Assembly (NCBI GenBank): GCA_016282915.1
Contig: JAEELW010000078.1
Span: 1-64,000 of the forward strand
DNA: 64,000 nt
DNA from: Lachnospiraceae bacterium
GTDB lineage: Bacteria; Bacillota; Clostridia; Lachnospirales; Lachnospiraceae
Direction: 5' to 3'
The position numbers and the translations under genes were made by a program. Positions within the stretch are counted from its first letter, which is position 1; every line of letters starts with the position of its first letter. This document shows, one piece after another, positions 33,949 through 42,840 of the stretch. The notes under the pieces were generated by a model. The model worked only from the letters and a program-made list of their open reading frames with translations. It did not search any database and had not been told where the DNA came from.

Positions 33949-34893
33949 ATGAAAAAAAAGAACAGGTCAGTTGTTTCTTATAATAAGTGGGGTTATATTT
34001 TCCTGATTCCTTTTACGGTAACTTTCATTATATTTCAGCTGATACCGTTAGTCAGTACTGTGGTCAACAGTTTCTATATCAACTATCGTGACGGACTTGA
34101 GACCGTTGTCAAATTTAATGGTGTACAGAATTATGTCAAGATCTTTACGGAAGATCATGTTTTGAGAAATTTCGGAAATACCATGATCATGTGGATCATG
34201 GGCTTTATACCGCAGATCGTGATCTCGCTTCTTTTTGCCGCATGGTTTTCGGATCCCAGCCTGAGGCTCAAGGGGCAGAGGTTTTTTAAGACAGTTATAT
34301 ATTTGCCCAACCTGATTATGGCGGCAGCATTTTCAATGTTATTCTTCACGCTGTTCGCACAGGAGGGTCCTGTCAATAATATTATGGAAAGTATCCAGCG
34401 CCTTTTCGGTGTCTTAAAGGAAGGCGAAGCGTACACACCCTACGATTTCATGGCCCACACCGGAAGCGTACGTGGTCTGGTAGCATTGATGAACTGCCTT
34501 ATGTGGTTTGGTAATACCACGATATTGCTGCTGGCAGGTATGATGGGTATTGATACATCACTCTTTGAGGCGGCAGAAGTGGATGGAGCTACTTCAAACC
34601 AGATCTTCTGGAGGATAACTCTTCCTATATTAAGACCGATACTTATATACGTTATGATCACATCCCTGATCGGTGGTCTGCAGATGTTCGATGTTCCTCA
34701 GATCCTGACAAACGGCAGCGGCCAGCCGAACAATACGTCCATGACGCTGATCATGCAGCTCAAAGCGCATCTCTACAGCAAGAACTACGGAGTAGGCGGC
34801 GCGCTGTCAGTGATACTCTTCTTCATCACCGGTATTCTGAGCCTGATCGTATTTAAGTTCAACGGCAGGACAGATGAGTATGGAAAGGCATAA
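33949..34893 (+). CDS. Sugar ABC importer, permease 1 (UgpA/MalF-like)
   Basis: A 314-residue inner permease with six membrane helices. The cytoplasmic loop that meets the ATPase has the EAA motif EAAEVDGATSNQIFWRITLP. GGAGGG is seven nt before the ATG at 33949; the ORF could extend 26 codons upstream through the hairpin but has no site there. It forms a heterodimer with the next gene product. No ATPase gene is in the operon, so a shared MsiK-type ATPase encoded elsewhere is expected. Confidence 0.93.
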   Translation: MKKKNRSVVSYNKWGYIFLIPFTVTFIIFQLIPLVSTVVNSFYINYRDGLETVVKFNGVQNYVKIFTEDHVLRNFGNTMIMWIMGFIPQIVISLLFAAWFSDPSLRLKGQRFFKTVIYLPNLIMAAAFSMLFFTLFAQEGPVNNIMESIQRLFGVLKEGEAYTPYDFMAHTGSVRGLVALMNCLMWFGNTTILLLAGMMGIDTSLFEAAEVDGATSNQIFWRITLPILRPILIYVMITSLIGGLQMFDVPQILTNGSGQPNNTSMTLIMQLKAHLYSKNYGVGGALSVILFFITGILSLIVFKFNGRTDEYGKA

Positions 34894-34906
34894 GGAGGGG
34901 GATATC

Positions 34907-35785
34907 ATGGCTAAGAATATTCAGGTTAATATAGTAGAAGAAAAAACAAAAGGGGGCGTAAAGAGCAGACGCCTTGTGGCTTATATCGTATTGGGCATAA
35001 CCTGCTTTTTCTGCCTGATCTGGTTTTATGTACTGCTGATAAATGCTACCAGATATCATGGTGAGATCAAGAGCGGTTTCTCGGCCCTGCCCAGTTCATA
35101 CCTGTTCTATAACCTCAAGAACGCTCTGACCGGGACAAAGCCCATACTGCAGGGCATGATCAACAGTGTCATTATTTCGACATGTACCGCAGTGCTCTGC
35201 GTATACTTTTCGGCAATGACGGCATATGCGATCCATGCGTATAATTTCAGACTTAAGAAGCTGATCTTCACTTTTATCCTGGCCATCATGATGATACCTA
35301 CCCAGGTTACGGCTCTTGGTTTCCTGCAGCTGGTCGATAATATGAAACTGAATGACAGCTTTATCCCGCTGATCGTTCCTTCCATTGCATCACCTATAGT
35401 ATTCTTCTACATCAAGCAGTACATGGAGAGCTCGCTTCCTCATGAACTCCTGGAAGCTGCCCGTATCGACGGAGCGGGTGAGATCAGGATCTATAACACC
35501 ATAGTCCTTCCGCTTATGGTACCGGCTATGGCAGTACAGGCGATCTTCTCCTTCGTATCAAGCTGGAACAATTACTTCATTCCCGCACTTGTACTGACAA
35601 AGGACGACAAGAAGAAGACCCTTCCCATACTGATCGCGGAGCTGCGTAATACCGACTATGCGAACAATGATCTGGGTAAGGTCTATGCGACCATAGCATT
35701 TTCCATCTTCCCTGTTATCGTGATCTACCTGATCCTCTCGAAGTATATCGTGGGTGGTCTGGCAGCCGGCTCGGTAAAGGGTTGA
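34907..35785 (+). CDS. Sugar ABC importer, permease 2 (UgpE/MalG-like)
   Basis: A 292-residue permease with six helices and the EAA loop EAARIDGAGEIRIYNTIVLP, typical of MalG-type subunits of carbohydrate importers. AGGAGGGGG lies directly before the ATG at 34907, 13 nt after the first permease. A strong terminator follows at 35815. Confidence 0.93.
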   Translation: MAKNIQVNIVEEKTKGGVKSRRLVAYIVLGITCFFCLIWFYVLLINATRYHGEIKSGFSALPSSYLFYNLKNALTGTKPILQGMINSVIISTCTAVLCVYFSAMTAYAIHAYNFRLKKLIFTFILAIMMIPTQVTALGFLQLVDNMKLNDSFIPLIVPSIASPIVFFYIKQYMESSLPHELLEAARIDGAGEIRIYNTIVLPLMVPAMAVQAIFSFVSSWNNYFIPALVLTKDDKKKTLPILIAELRNTDYANNDLGKVYATIAFSIFPVIVIYLILSKYIVGGLAAGSVKG

Positions 35786-35814
35786 ATTGGCAGAATGATG
35801 ATTGTATAATGCAT

Positions 35815-35849
35815 AAAAGAGAGACAGAGTTTTTCTCTGTCTCTTTTTT
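35815..35849 (+). terminator. Sugar importer terminator
   Basis: AGAGACAGAG (35820-35829) pairs with CTCTGTCTCT (35835-35844) around a T5 loop, followed by more T residues and preceded by matching A residues. Confidence 0.92.
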
Positions 35850-35884
35850 GAACCTGTTGTACGGATACTTAAAAGGATCATTAT

Positions 35885-36574
35885 ATGAACAGCATGTTTT
35901 CAACGGACAGAGGAATAGGCAGGGCGCTTACCAAGATCGGGGAGCTGGTCATTCTGAGCATACTCTGGTTTGTAACCTCTCTTCCTATTATAACGATAGG
36001 GGTTTCAACCACTGCACTTTATTATTCGACGGTAAAAAGTCTGCGCAGGGAAAGGGGATATTTCGTTAAAGAGTATTTCAGGGCCTGGAAGGAAAACTTT
36101 TTGCGATCCTCATTTCTTATGGTGTTCTTTATACTGTGTATCCTGGGTTTGCTGACCGTATTGGTAATGAATGGCTTTACGATCGAGGATGCGCTCACGG
36201 ACGATATCAAAAGCATCTTTTCGGATAAGCCGGACGGGGCGGTGAGAGTTTTTATCATAGTCGGAGTGGTCTTATTTATTCTCCTTGCGCTGTTTTCGTA
36301 TGTATTTCCGCTGGTATCACGTCTGGAGCAGAAAGGGGCTTTTCTTCTGCTGCTCGGATTTACCATGATGGTCCGATTTTTCTATTACAGCATAGCAATA
36401 GCGGTGATACTGATTGCACTTGCGGGAGCTGTCATTCAGGTTCCGATGGCGATTATGTTTGCTCCCGGTCTATGGGCGCTCCTGTCGTCATTCCTGCTGG
36501 AAAAGGCTTTTCGCAAATATGTGCCGGCACCTGAAGCGGATCCGGATGTGGATGCCTGGTGGACGGAGCTGTGA
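35885..36574 (+). CDS. YesL-like (DUF624) membrane protein
   Basis: A 229-residue membrane protein with about five helices and the YesL/DUF624 signature near its start: ILWFVTSLPIITIGVSTTALY followed by SLRRERGY. Proteins of this family sit beside carbohydrate ABC importers and glycan-utilisation genes, and their function is not well defined. AAAGGA precedes the ATG. It lies 35 nt after the importer terminator and may be expressed by read-through or from a TATAAT at about 35804. Confidence 0.85.
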   Translation: MNSMFSTDRGIGRALTKIGELVILSILWFVTSLPIITIGVSTTALYYSTVKSLRRERGYFVKEYFRAWKENFLRSSFLMVFFILCILGLLTVLVMNGFTIEDALTDDIKSIFSDKPDGAVRVFIIVGVVLFILLALFSYVFPLVSRLEQKGAFLLLLGFTMMVRFFYYSIAIAVILIALAGAVIQVPMAIMFAPGLWALLSSFLLEKAFRKYVPAPEADPDVDAWWTEL

Positions 36575-36626
36575 GTCGGTGGAAAATACCATATTTAGTT
36601 ACAATAAAAAAATTATGGTAAACCGG

Positions 36627-36650
36627 TCACAACATCTGGTGATTTTTTTT
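36627..36650 (+). terminator. Weak terminator after the YesL-like gene
   Basis: TCAC (36627-36630) and GTGA (36639-36642) form a short stem followed by eight T residues. Confidence 0.4.
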
Positions 36651-36670
36651 CTGCTTTTCGTGCATAGTGA

Positions 36671-36699
36671 TTCATATAATTCCATTTTTATGGTATGAT
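36671..36699 (+). promoter_or_regulatory. Promoter of the LytTR regulator
   Basis: TTCATA (36671-36676), 17-bp spacer and TATGAT (36694-36699), 86 nt before the start codon at 36786. Confidence 0.5.
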
Positions 36700-36785
36700 A
36701 TCTTCATATTGGCAAATTGGGCTTTTTTGTCATGGAAAAAGCTGTGGCTTGCAGCTTTAACACGATAAAGGAAGGAACCGGATCA

Positions 36786-37481
36786 ATGCGGATAGCGATA
36801 TGCGACGACAAACAAACGGACGCGAACAAGATCGAATTCGCCCTGATGGATGTAAGTCCCAATCTGGATATTGAATATTTTGATACCGGCAGTATGCTTC
36901 TTGATGCTGCCGCGTCTGAGCCACACTTTGATATGGCTTTTCTCGATAGATATCTGAATAAGGAAAACGGTATGGACACCGCACGGAAACTCCGCGAGAT
37001 CTCGCCCAGGACCGAACTGGTCTTCTGCACCAGCAGTAAAGATCACGCCGTGGATGCATTCCGCATCCGCGCGGTGGATTATCTCTTAAAGCCGTATTCC
37101 GAGCTGGACATTGTACGCGCTTTCGCCAGAGCGAAAGTCGCGGGCCGCGAGAACAATGACAGTCAGATCCTTTTAAAGAGCGGGAACGAATTCCTCGTTT
37201 TCCGTTCCGAAGATGTGATCAAGATCGAAAGCGAACGGCATTATACCAGGATCGTTACGAAAGATAACGGCGTGAGCCGTATACATATGGGCTTTTCCAA
37301 TGTACGGGAAAAGTTTCCGGAAGGCTTTTTGAATGTAAAGCGCGGGCTGGCCGTGCGGATGGATTGTATTGAAAGGATCAAAGGGGATACGATCTATATC
37401 TCGGACGGCTCCAGCGTTGTGATGAGCCGCGCAAAAAAAGACGAACTTGTGGCGGAATACACAAAGTATATCTCGGGCTGA
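36786..37481 (+). CDS. LytTR-type response regulator
   Basis: A 231-residue AgrA/LytR-type regulator. The receiver domain has the acidic pair in IAICDDKQ, phospho-acceptor Asp54 in MAFLDRYL, a Ser/Thr switch in VFCTSSKDH and Lys in YLLKPY. The C-terminal LytTR DNA-binding domain runs from about residue 130 (LLKSGNEFLVFRSEDVIKIE to the end). The start at 36786 has AAGGAAGGA upstream. No histidine kinase gene is adjacent. It is the last gene before the CIS locus and in the same direction, so it is a candidate CIS regulator. Confidence 0.92.
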   Translation: MRIAICDDKQTDANKIEFALMDVSPNLDIEYFDTGSMLLDAAASEPHFDMAFLDRYLNKENGMDTARKLREISPRTELVFCTSSKDHAVDAFRIRAVDYLLKPYSELDIVRAFARAKVAGRENNDSQILLKSGNEFLVFRSEDVIKIESERHYTRIVTKDNGVSRIHMGFSNVREKFPEGFLNVKRGLAVRMDCIERIKGDTIYISDGSSVVMSRAKKDELVAEYTKYISG

Positions 37482-37596
37482 GGAAAGAGGGGGGGCTTCG
37501 GCAGTTTTTGTGTTCCGGAAGAAATTCGTGTAAGTTCGTGTCCTCAACAGTGCATCTGGTGCATAAAGCCGCACAGGCAGGTAATGAAATGGTATG

Positions 37597-37625
37597 TTAA
37601 AAACTGAAATGGAATCAATTATATT
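37597..37625 (+). promoter_or_regulatory. Candidate promoter of the CIS locus
   Basis: TTAAAA (37597-37602), 17-bp spacer and TATATT (37620-37625), 21 nt before the first CIS gene. Further upstream, TTCGTGTAAGTTCGTGT (about 37526-37542) is a 10-bp-spaced direct repeat that could bind a regulator. Confidence 0.4.
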
Positions 37626-37646
37626 GAGTCCGGGAAGGAGCTGTTA

Positions 37647-39500
37647 ATGAACAATCAACTGTATCCCTTTGAGCGTAACCGTTATTATCCGGGAAAGATG
37701 CTGACGACAGCGGACTTTCAGGCGGAGCAGGATTACCTCATCAACAAGACGCGTTTTATGAACAGTCTGATGTATGGTGCGGGAATCGTCTGCGGGCTGG
37801 GGGTCTTCAGTCTGGATGATCTTTCGATCCTGGTGGAGAGCGGTGTGGCTATCGACGGGACCGGCCGCGAGATCGTGGTGGATTCCTCGGTAGTGCGTAA
37901 ACTATCCGCTGTTGAAGGCTTTGACAGCCTGAAGGGAGATACGGCGACGCTCTGCGTGCGCTTTAAGGAAGAACCTGTACATACGGTGTATTCCGTGGGC
38001 CACGGGGATTCGGATAAAGAATATGAGTACAACCGCATCAGTGAGGGTTATGAGCTGTTCCTCACCGAAAAGAAGGGCCGCGTCAAGGATTATGAGATGC
38101 AGACGGAATTCCTTCTGCGGCAGACGGTATTTAAGAGCGAGAATTATCTGGCCGAGGTGATCATCCCCGCTATCGTGAGCAAAGGCAGGAACGTACGTAT
38201 CGTACTTTCCGTGAAAAAGCTCTCCGATGACGATGTGCGTCTTTCCACCCGCGGTGTGTTGGAGATCCCCGTATTCTCCACGCCCGACGGCGGACAGCTT
38301 CTCGAGATCGGAGCAGAGGATCTGCGCCTGAGCCGCGGCGAGATCTGGAGAAAGGATTTCTGGGTAACGGTACAGGATGTGCCTGCAGATGAGACCAATG
38401 TGATCCTTAAGAGCGGCTCCATGACGGCTTTTGAAAATGACAGTGCCATCACGGCTGTTCAGAGCTTTACCCAGAAGGTGCGTCTCACAAAGAATTCGCC
38501 GCTGGAACTGGTCAATGACGAGATCGGACGTATGAATCTGGAAATGCGCAGCATGGGCGGCGAGAAGAATCTGATCCGTCTGGCGGAGATCAAGATCGCA
38601 CGGACCGATTCCAGCTATCTGATCGAAGAGATCAAAGAGAGCAGCGCACGCAAGCATATCGCGGCGCCCGCGCAGGAACTGCTGCGCAGCCATTATATCG
38701 AATACTTTGAAAAAGGCGTGGAACTGCGCAGGAGCAGTGAAACGGTCGGTGCTGCGGCTTCCACCGATCCCCTTCGCAACTCCGAATCCGGAACGCCCGA
38801 GATCGCGACCGGCGTGCTGGAGATCCCTCTGGGACGCAATGTACGCCCCGGCGATATCCGTTATTCCGGCGAGATCGCTCACGGCCTTGGCAAGGGCAAT
38901 GTCTATGTGGATGTAGGTCTGGAGAATATCAGCGAAGACCGCACTCTGGGCGGCAGCGCAAAGAGCACTGTATACGGAAATCCCGAGCTCTTTGCGACCA
39001 AGAACGACGAACTGCTGAAGGTGGAGACCGCCGTACGCGTCCTGAATGACAAAGGCACCTTTGTGGTGGCTGCAAGGCTTCTCGGAAATGTGGATCATCT
39101 GGTGCTGAGCTATCGCTGGGTGGCGATGCGCTTCCCTACCGGAAACGATCTGGAGATGCTGGACGATTTCTACGACCGCAGTATTTCCGCAGAGACGCCT
39201 ACGGTGACCATGGGTACGAAGGAGAGCCACTTCTTCGGCGTACAGTTCAACAATATGAAGGCCTGCAGCATCACATACGAGCTCACCGCTCCCGGAAGCG
39301 GCGAGATCAGTGCGGACGGCATCTACACCGCGCCCGCCAAAGAAGGCGTATACGAGATCCATATCTATTGCACGGATATGCCGGTGATCTGCACCTATGC
39401 ATATGCGATCGTAAAGAAGCGCGAACACCTGGATGACGACGCAAACGGCGGAAAGCCGGCCGTCTCCGTCACAGTACCGAATGCGGGTAGCAAGAGCTGA
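37647..39500 (+). CDS. CIS-associated protein with conserved N-terminal domain
   Basis: A 617-residue soluble protein and the first gene of the CIS locus. Its N-terminus, RYYPGKMLTTADFQAEQDY followed by YGAGIVCGLGV, matches a motif I recall from proteins in many extracellular CIS clusters. The middle is beta-rich; the last 90 residues (VTMGTKESHFFGVQF, SGEISADGIYTAPA) look like a bacterial Ig-like domain. No signal peptide is seen. Gene 39500 starts on its stop codon (TGATG), so the two are coupled. It could be a fibre, a baseplate accessory or an assembly factor; the role is unproven. Confidence 0.8.
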   Translation: MNNQLYPFERNRYYPGKMLTTADFQAEQDYLINKTRFMNSLMYGAGIVCGLGVFSLDDLSILVESGVAIDGTGREIVVDSSVVRKLSAVEGFDSLKGDTATLCVRFKEEPVHTVYSVGHGDSDKEYEYNRISEGYELFLTEKKGRVKDYEMQTEFLLRQTVFKSENYLAEVIIPAIVSKGRNVRIVLSVKKLSDDDVRLSTRGVLEIPVFSTPDGGQLLEIGAEDLRLSRGEIWRKDFWVTVQDVPADETNVILKSGSMTAFENDSAITAVQSFTQKVRLTKNSPLELVNDEIGRMNLEMRSMGGEKNLIRLAEIKIARTDSSYLIEEIKESSARKHIAAPAQELLRSHYIEYFEKGVELRRSSETVGAAASTDPLRNSESGTPEIATGVLEIPLGRNVRPGDIRYSGEIAHGLGKGNVYVDVGLENISEDRTLGGSAKSTVYGNPELFATKNDELLKVETAVRVLNDKGTFVVAARLLGNVDHLVLSYRWVAMRFPTGNDLEMLDDFYDRSISAETPTVTMGTKESHFFGVQFNNMKACSITYELTAPGSGEISADGIYTAPAKEGVYEIHIYCTDMPVICTYAYAIVKKREHLDDDANGGKPAVSVTVPNAGSKS

Positions 39501-40342
39501 TGATATTTGAATCAGATAAACTGAAACTGGAAGAGGTGGGGACCGTCTATCTTTCGGCGGCCTGCGACTGCTTGATCTGCCGGGATCTGAACATGGGCGG
39601 CAGCACGATGTATACGGTGCTGCGCGTGTCGGATCATGAGATCGTAAAGAAGCTCATCTCGATCTTTGACGAGAACCGGGGCAGCGAAAAAGTCCTGGTG
39701 GAGAGTTTTTCGACAGACGGCGTCCATATCTTTGTATTTCCCTACCGTCGTGAGCGTGCCCTGGACGAGTTCTACATGGGCGATACGATGCCGCTCACGC
39801 GCTGTGAGGATATCTGCATCAACCTGATCCTGGCCTGTATGACCAGCGGTCTGCCCTGGCCCTATCTGTATCTGGTGCTGGAGCAGCACAAACTCAATAT
39901 CAACCGGGATGATTCGATCTTTCTGAACTATGGAGTGGAACTGAAGGATCTGGATCCCGAAAAGAAGGAGAAGGACTGCGTAGTCGCCTGTGCTAGAGTA
40001 CTGCTGAAGCTTCTGGAGAGCAAGGCGGATCAGAAGGCCGACAGCTACACGCTGCTGAGCAAAAAGATCGAGAACCAGAGCTACAACAAGTTTACGGAGC
40101 TCTACAGGGATGTGCGTATCGCGGCAGTATCCAAAGGAAAACAGGGGATCCTGACCCGTATACGCCGCTGGCTGTCAGCAAGGAAGGACCGCTTCCTGGG
40201 ACTGATCTTCTGGCTCAGCCTGATCCTCGTGATCATCGCACTGGCAATGCTGCTTTCCAACCTGGTGCTGGGAGATATACCCTGGCTCAGACTGTTTGTG
40301 AACAATTTCAAGAATATAGGGACTGAGTCCCTGCTGCAATAG
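39500..40342 (+). CDS. Single-pass membrane protein with possible pseudokinase fold
   Basis: A 280-residue protein: about 230 cytoplasmic residues, one membrane helix (FLGLIFWLSLILVIIALAML) and a 25-residue outer tail. The cytoplasmic part has RCEDICINLILACMTSG and HKLNINRDDSIFLNYGVEL, which recall the C-lobe of kinase-like folds (catalytic loop replaced by LNINRDDS), similar in layout to EssB/YukC of type VII secretion. The similarity is weak and is inference. It starts on the stop codon of the preceding gene and is 14 nt from the next. Confidence 0.7.
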   Translation: MIFESDKLKLEEVGTVYLSAACDCLICRDLNMGGSTMYTVLRVSDHEIVKKLISIFDENRGSEKVLVESFSTDGVHIFVFPYRRERALDEFYMGDTMPLTRCEDICINLILACMTSGLPWPYLYLVLEQHKLNINRDDSIFLNYGVELKDLDPEKKEKDCVVACARVLLKLLESKADQKADSYTLLSKKIENQSYNKFTELYRDVRIAAVSKGKQGILTRIRRWLSARKDRFLGLIFWLSLILVIIALAMLLSNLVLGDIPWLRLFVNNFKNIGTESLLQ

Positions 40343-40356
40343 GAGAGGGAGATCCG

Positions 40357-42825
40357 ATGTATAAGAAATCGGCTGTCATTATATGTTTGCTGTTTCTGCT
40401 TATTTCGGGAGCACTGTTCGTGTATGTGCTCACCACCGGCGTACAGAAGCCTTCCTTTGACGGTTTCGGCTGCGGGATGGAGCATAAGGGAGATTACTAC
40501 TACGTGGACGGCGGGAATGACGGAATGCGTTTCTTCGTCCTTGATAAGTTCGGGAATGTGCTGTCGATGTATACGGCAGCAGGCATAAAGACCGTGGATC
40601 TGTGTGATGACGGAGAACGCATCTTTGTGCTGCAGGAGGATGAGCTGCGCGTTGATGAAACGGGGCGCTACCGCTCCTACCGCCTGCGCGAGTTCACCGA
40701 GAAACTGCTCCCGGTGGGGACTACGGCGGCTTTTGAACTGCACGATTCGGAGCAGGCCGTGGACGTGAACATTGAAAACGGATTGATCAACATCTCGGCC
40801 ATTTCCACAGACGGAAAGACCGCCGAGGTCTACAGTCTAGAACTGGAAGAGCTCATGGCGCTGGGAGATGCGGAGAGAGAGGCGAAAAACGCCGCACTGG
40901 AAGCCGGTGATCCGGAACCGCAGACCGAGGCAGTGAGCGCGGACAGCATCCTGCTGGTCAACAGCGATAAGGGCCGGATCTTTGTGGATGCGGCATATCG
41001 TGAAGGCACCCTTTACAAGCGCTGCGATGAAGACGAGCCCAGAGGCATCTTCCTGATGAGCGAAGATCTGAAGAAAGCGGTGGAGAATGTGCAGCTGAGC
41101 TTCGGCCAGTCCGTTGCACTCTCCGGTTCCCTGACCATTTACTGGGTAGCCGGAACGGCCCTGATCCTTGTCTTTTTCATCCTTTCCTTCCTGGCCTTTG
41201 CAAACCGCAGACGCCTGGTATATACGGGCCTTCTGGTGGAAGTGATCTTTGTGGCGATGCTCCTGGTCTTCTTTGTGGGCTATTCGCGGCAGAGCACCGA
41301 AGTGAAAAAACAGGCGAGACGCGATTATGCGGACAACGCCATGAGCTGGCTCTCCTCACAGATGGGGACCATCGACAGCTGGGCGAAGGGAAGTACCGGC
41401 AAAGGCTGGTTTGACAGTATCGCCTACCGCGGGGCCCAGGGAACGATGCATGATTTTGTGCTGCAGGACGGAAACCGTTCCATTTTCTATAATGTATTCG
41501 TACTGCGCGTAAAAGACGGGATCATCATCTGCAGCGCCGACGGCCGTGCAAGAGAAAAAGTATCCGATCTTTACGGCGAAAATGAGATGTGGGACAGCTT
41601 AAGGACGGGCAGCAGCAGTATGAGCACCGCCGAGCTGGGAGTGACCGGACGCGGCTTTGCCGCAAAGGCGCTGAAACAGGGCGGCTCCCGCAGTGATTAT
41701 GCGCTGGTGGGCATCATCAACGACAGCACCACCGGAGCTCCCCTGTATGAGCAGGCCGGCCTTTTAAGAAACCTTCTGCTGATCTTCATTGTGGGAAGTG
41801 CCGTGCTCTTCCTGATCCTCTGGCTGCAGGCTGCGGATATGCGGCGCTTTGAGAGCGCTCTGGCGGCGGTAGCTACCCGGGGAGGAAAGAGCAGTAAAAA
41901 GCGCGGCAAGATCACCGGCCACGACCTGGACCACATGTGGAACAGTCTCGGCGAGATCAATAAACAGATCGAAAAGATCGATTACAGCCGTTTTCAGATC
42001 TATGAGGCATACTACCGTTTTGCCCCGAGGAACATTGAAAAGATACTGCAGAAGAATTCCATCTTCGAAGTACAGAGCGGCGATACCGCAACGGTCAGCG
42101 GCACACTGGCTTATGTGGGATCGAGCCGCACGGTGCAGGCCGATCAGAGGATCGCGCAGCTCAACCGTCTGCTGGATTTCCTTACCGCAGACAGGGAGCG
42201 CGAAGCCATCATCGTAGGCGAGAGCGACGGTCTGGCAGTGACGGAGCTGCTCTTCCTGGAAGACGCAGACTATACCCAGGATTTCGCCGTGAACCTGATC
42301 CGCAGCGAGCAGGAAAAGAACCGGCAGAAGACTGATATGAGCGTGCTGCTCTATTACGGCTCCTACACCTACGGTATCGCGGGAACGGATTCGCAGAGCA
42401 TGCCTTTCCTCCTTGCAACGGAATCCCGTGAGCTGTCCCGACTGGCGGAATGGTTCTACACTCTGAACCTGTACGCGGTGATCACCGCTGAAGTAAAGGA
42501 TCGTGAGCCGGCAGCCTATGATACGCGCTATATCGGCTTTGTAAGGCTGGCGGGCAGCGGCAGGGAACTGAAGCTCTTTGAAGTGCTCGACGCCTGCCCG
42601 AAGAGAGAGCGTCAGGCCAAGCTGGACGACCGGGAGCGTTTCTCGGAAGCCCTGGCCCTCTTCTATCAGAAAGACTATTATATCGCGCGGAATGCGTTTT
42701 CGGATATCCTGAAGCGGAATCCCACGGACGAGATCGCGCGCTGGTATCTGTTCGAGAGCGAGCGGCTTCTGGATAAGGGAGCTGCCGCAGGGGAGCATGC
42801 AGGAGCGCTTTATGCGGATAATTAA
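40357..42825 (+). CDS. Membrane receptor with degenerate class III nucleotide-cyclase domain
   Basis: An 822-residue membrane protein. Helices lie at about residues 5-27, 261-280, 288-308 and 470-490. Residues 30-255 are beta-rich (YYYVDGGNDGMRFFVLDKFG, VLQEDEL), propeller-like and outside; residues 310-468 are a second outer sensor. After a HAMP-like linker, residues 544-765 resemble class III adenylate cyclases: FAPRNIEKILQKNSIFEV matches the entry segment. The metal-binding Asp of FSDIRGFT is missing (LAYVGSSRTV), so catalysis is unlikely. A TPR-like tail (LFYQKDYYIARNAFSDILK) ends it, as in adenylate cyclases. It probably senses an outside signal and relays it by binding. Confidence 0.75.
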   Translation: MYKKSAVIICLLFLLISGALFVYVLTTGVQKPSFDGFGCGMEHKGDYYYVDGGNDGMRFFVLDKFGNVLSMYTAAGIKTVDLCDDGERIFVLQEDELRVDETGRYRSYRLREFTEKLLPVGTTAAFELHDSEQAVDVNIENGLINISAISTDGKTAEVYSLELEELMALGDAEREAKNAALEAGDPEPQTEAVSADSILLVNSDKGRIFVDAAYREGTLYKRCDEDEPRGIFLMSEDLKKAVENVQLSFGQSVALSGSLTIYWVAGTALILVFFILSFLAFANRRRLVYTGLLVEVIFVAMLLVFFVGYSRQSTEVKKQARRDYADNAMSWLSSQMGTIDSWAKGSTGKGWFDSIAYRGAQGTMHDFVLQDGNRSIFYNVFVLRVKDGIIICSADGRAREKVSDLYGENEMWDSLRTGSSSMSTAELGVTGRGFAAKALKQGGSRSDYALVGIINDSTTGAPLYEQAGLLRNLLLIFIVGSAVLFLILWLQAADMRRFESALAAVATRGGKSSKKRGKITGHDLDHMWNSLGEINKQIEKIDYSRFQIYEAYYRFAPRNIEKILQKNSIFEVQSGDTATVSGTLAYVGSSRTVQADQRIAQLNRLLDFLTADREREAIIVGESDGLAVTELLFLEDADYTQDFAVNLIRSEQEKNRQKTDMSVLLYYGSYTYGIAGTDSQSMPFLLATESRELSRLAEWFYTLNLYAVITAEVKDREPAAYDTRYIGFVRLAGSGRELKLFEVLDACPKRERQAKLDDRERFSEALALFYQKDYYIARNAFSDILKRNPTDEIARWYLFESERLLDKGAAAGEHAGALYADN

Positions 42826-42840
42826 CGGAGGTAGGAAGCC

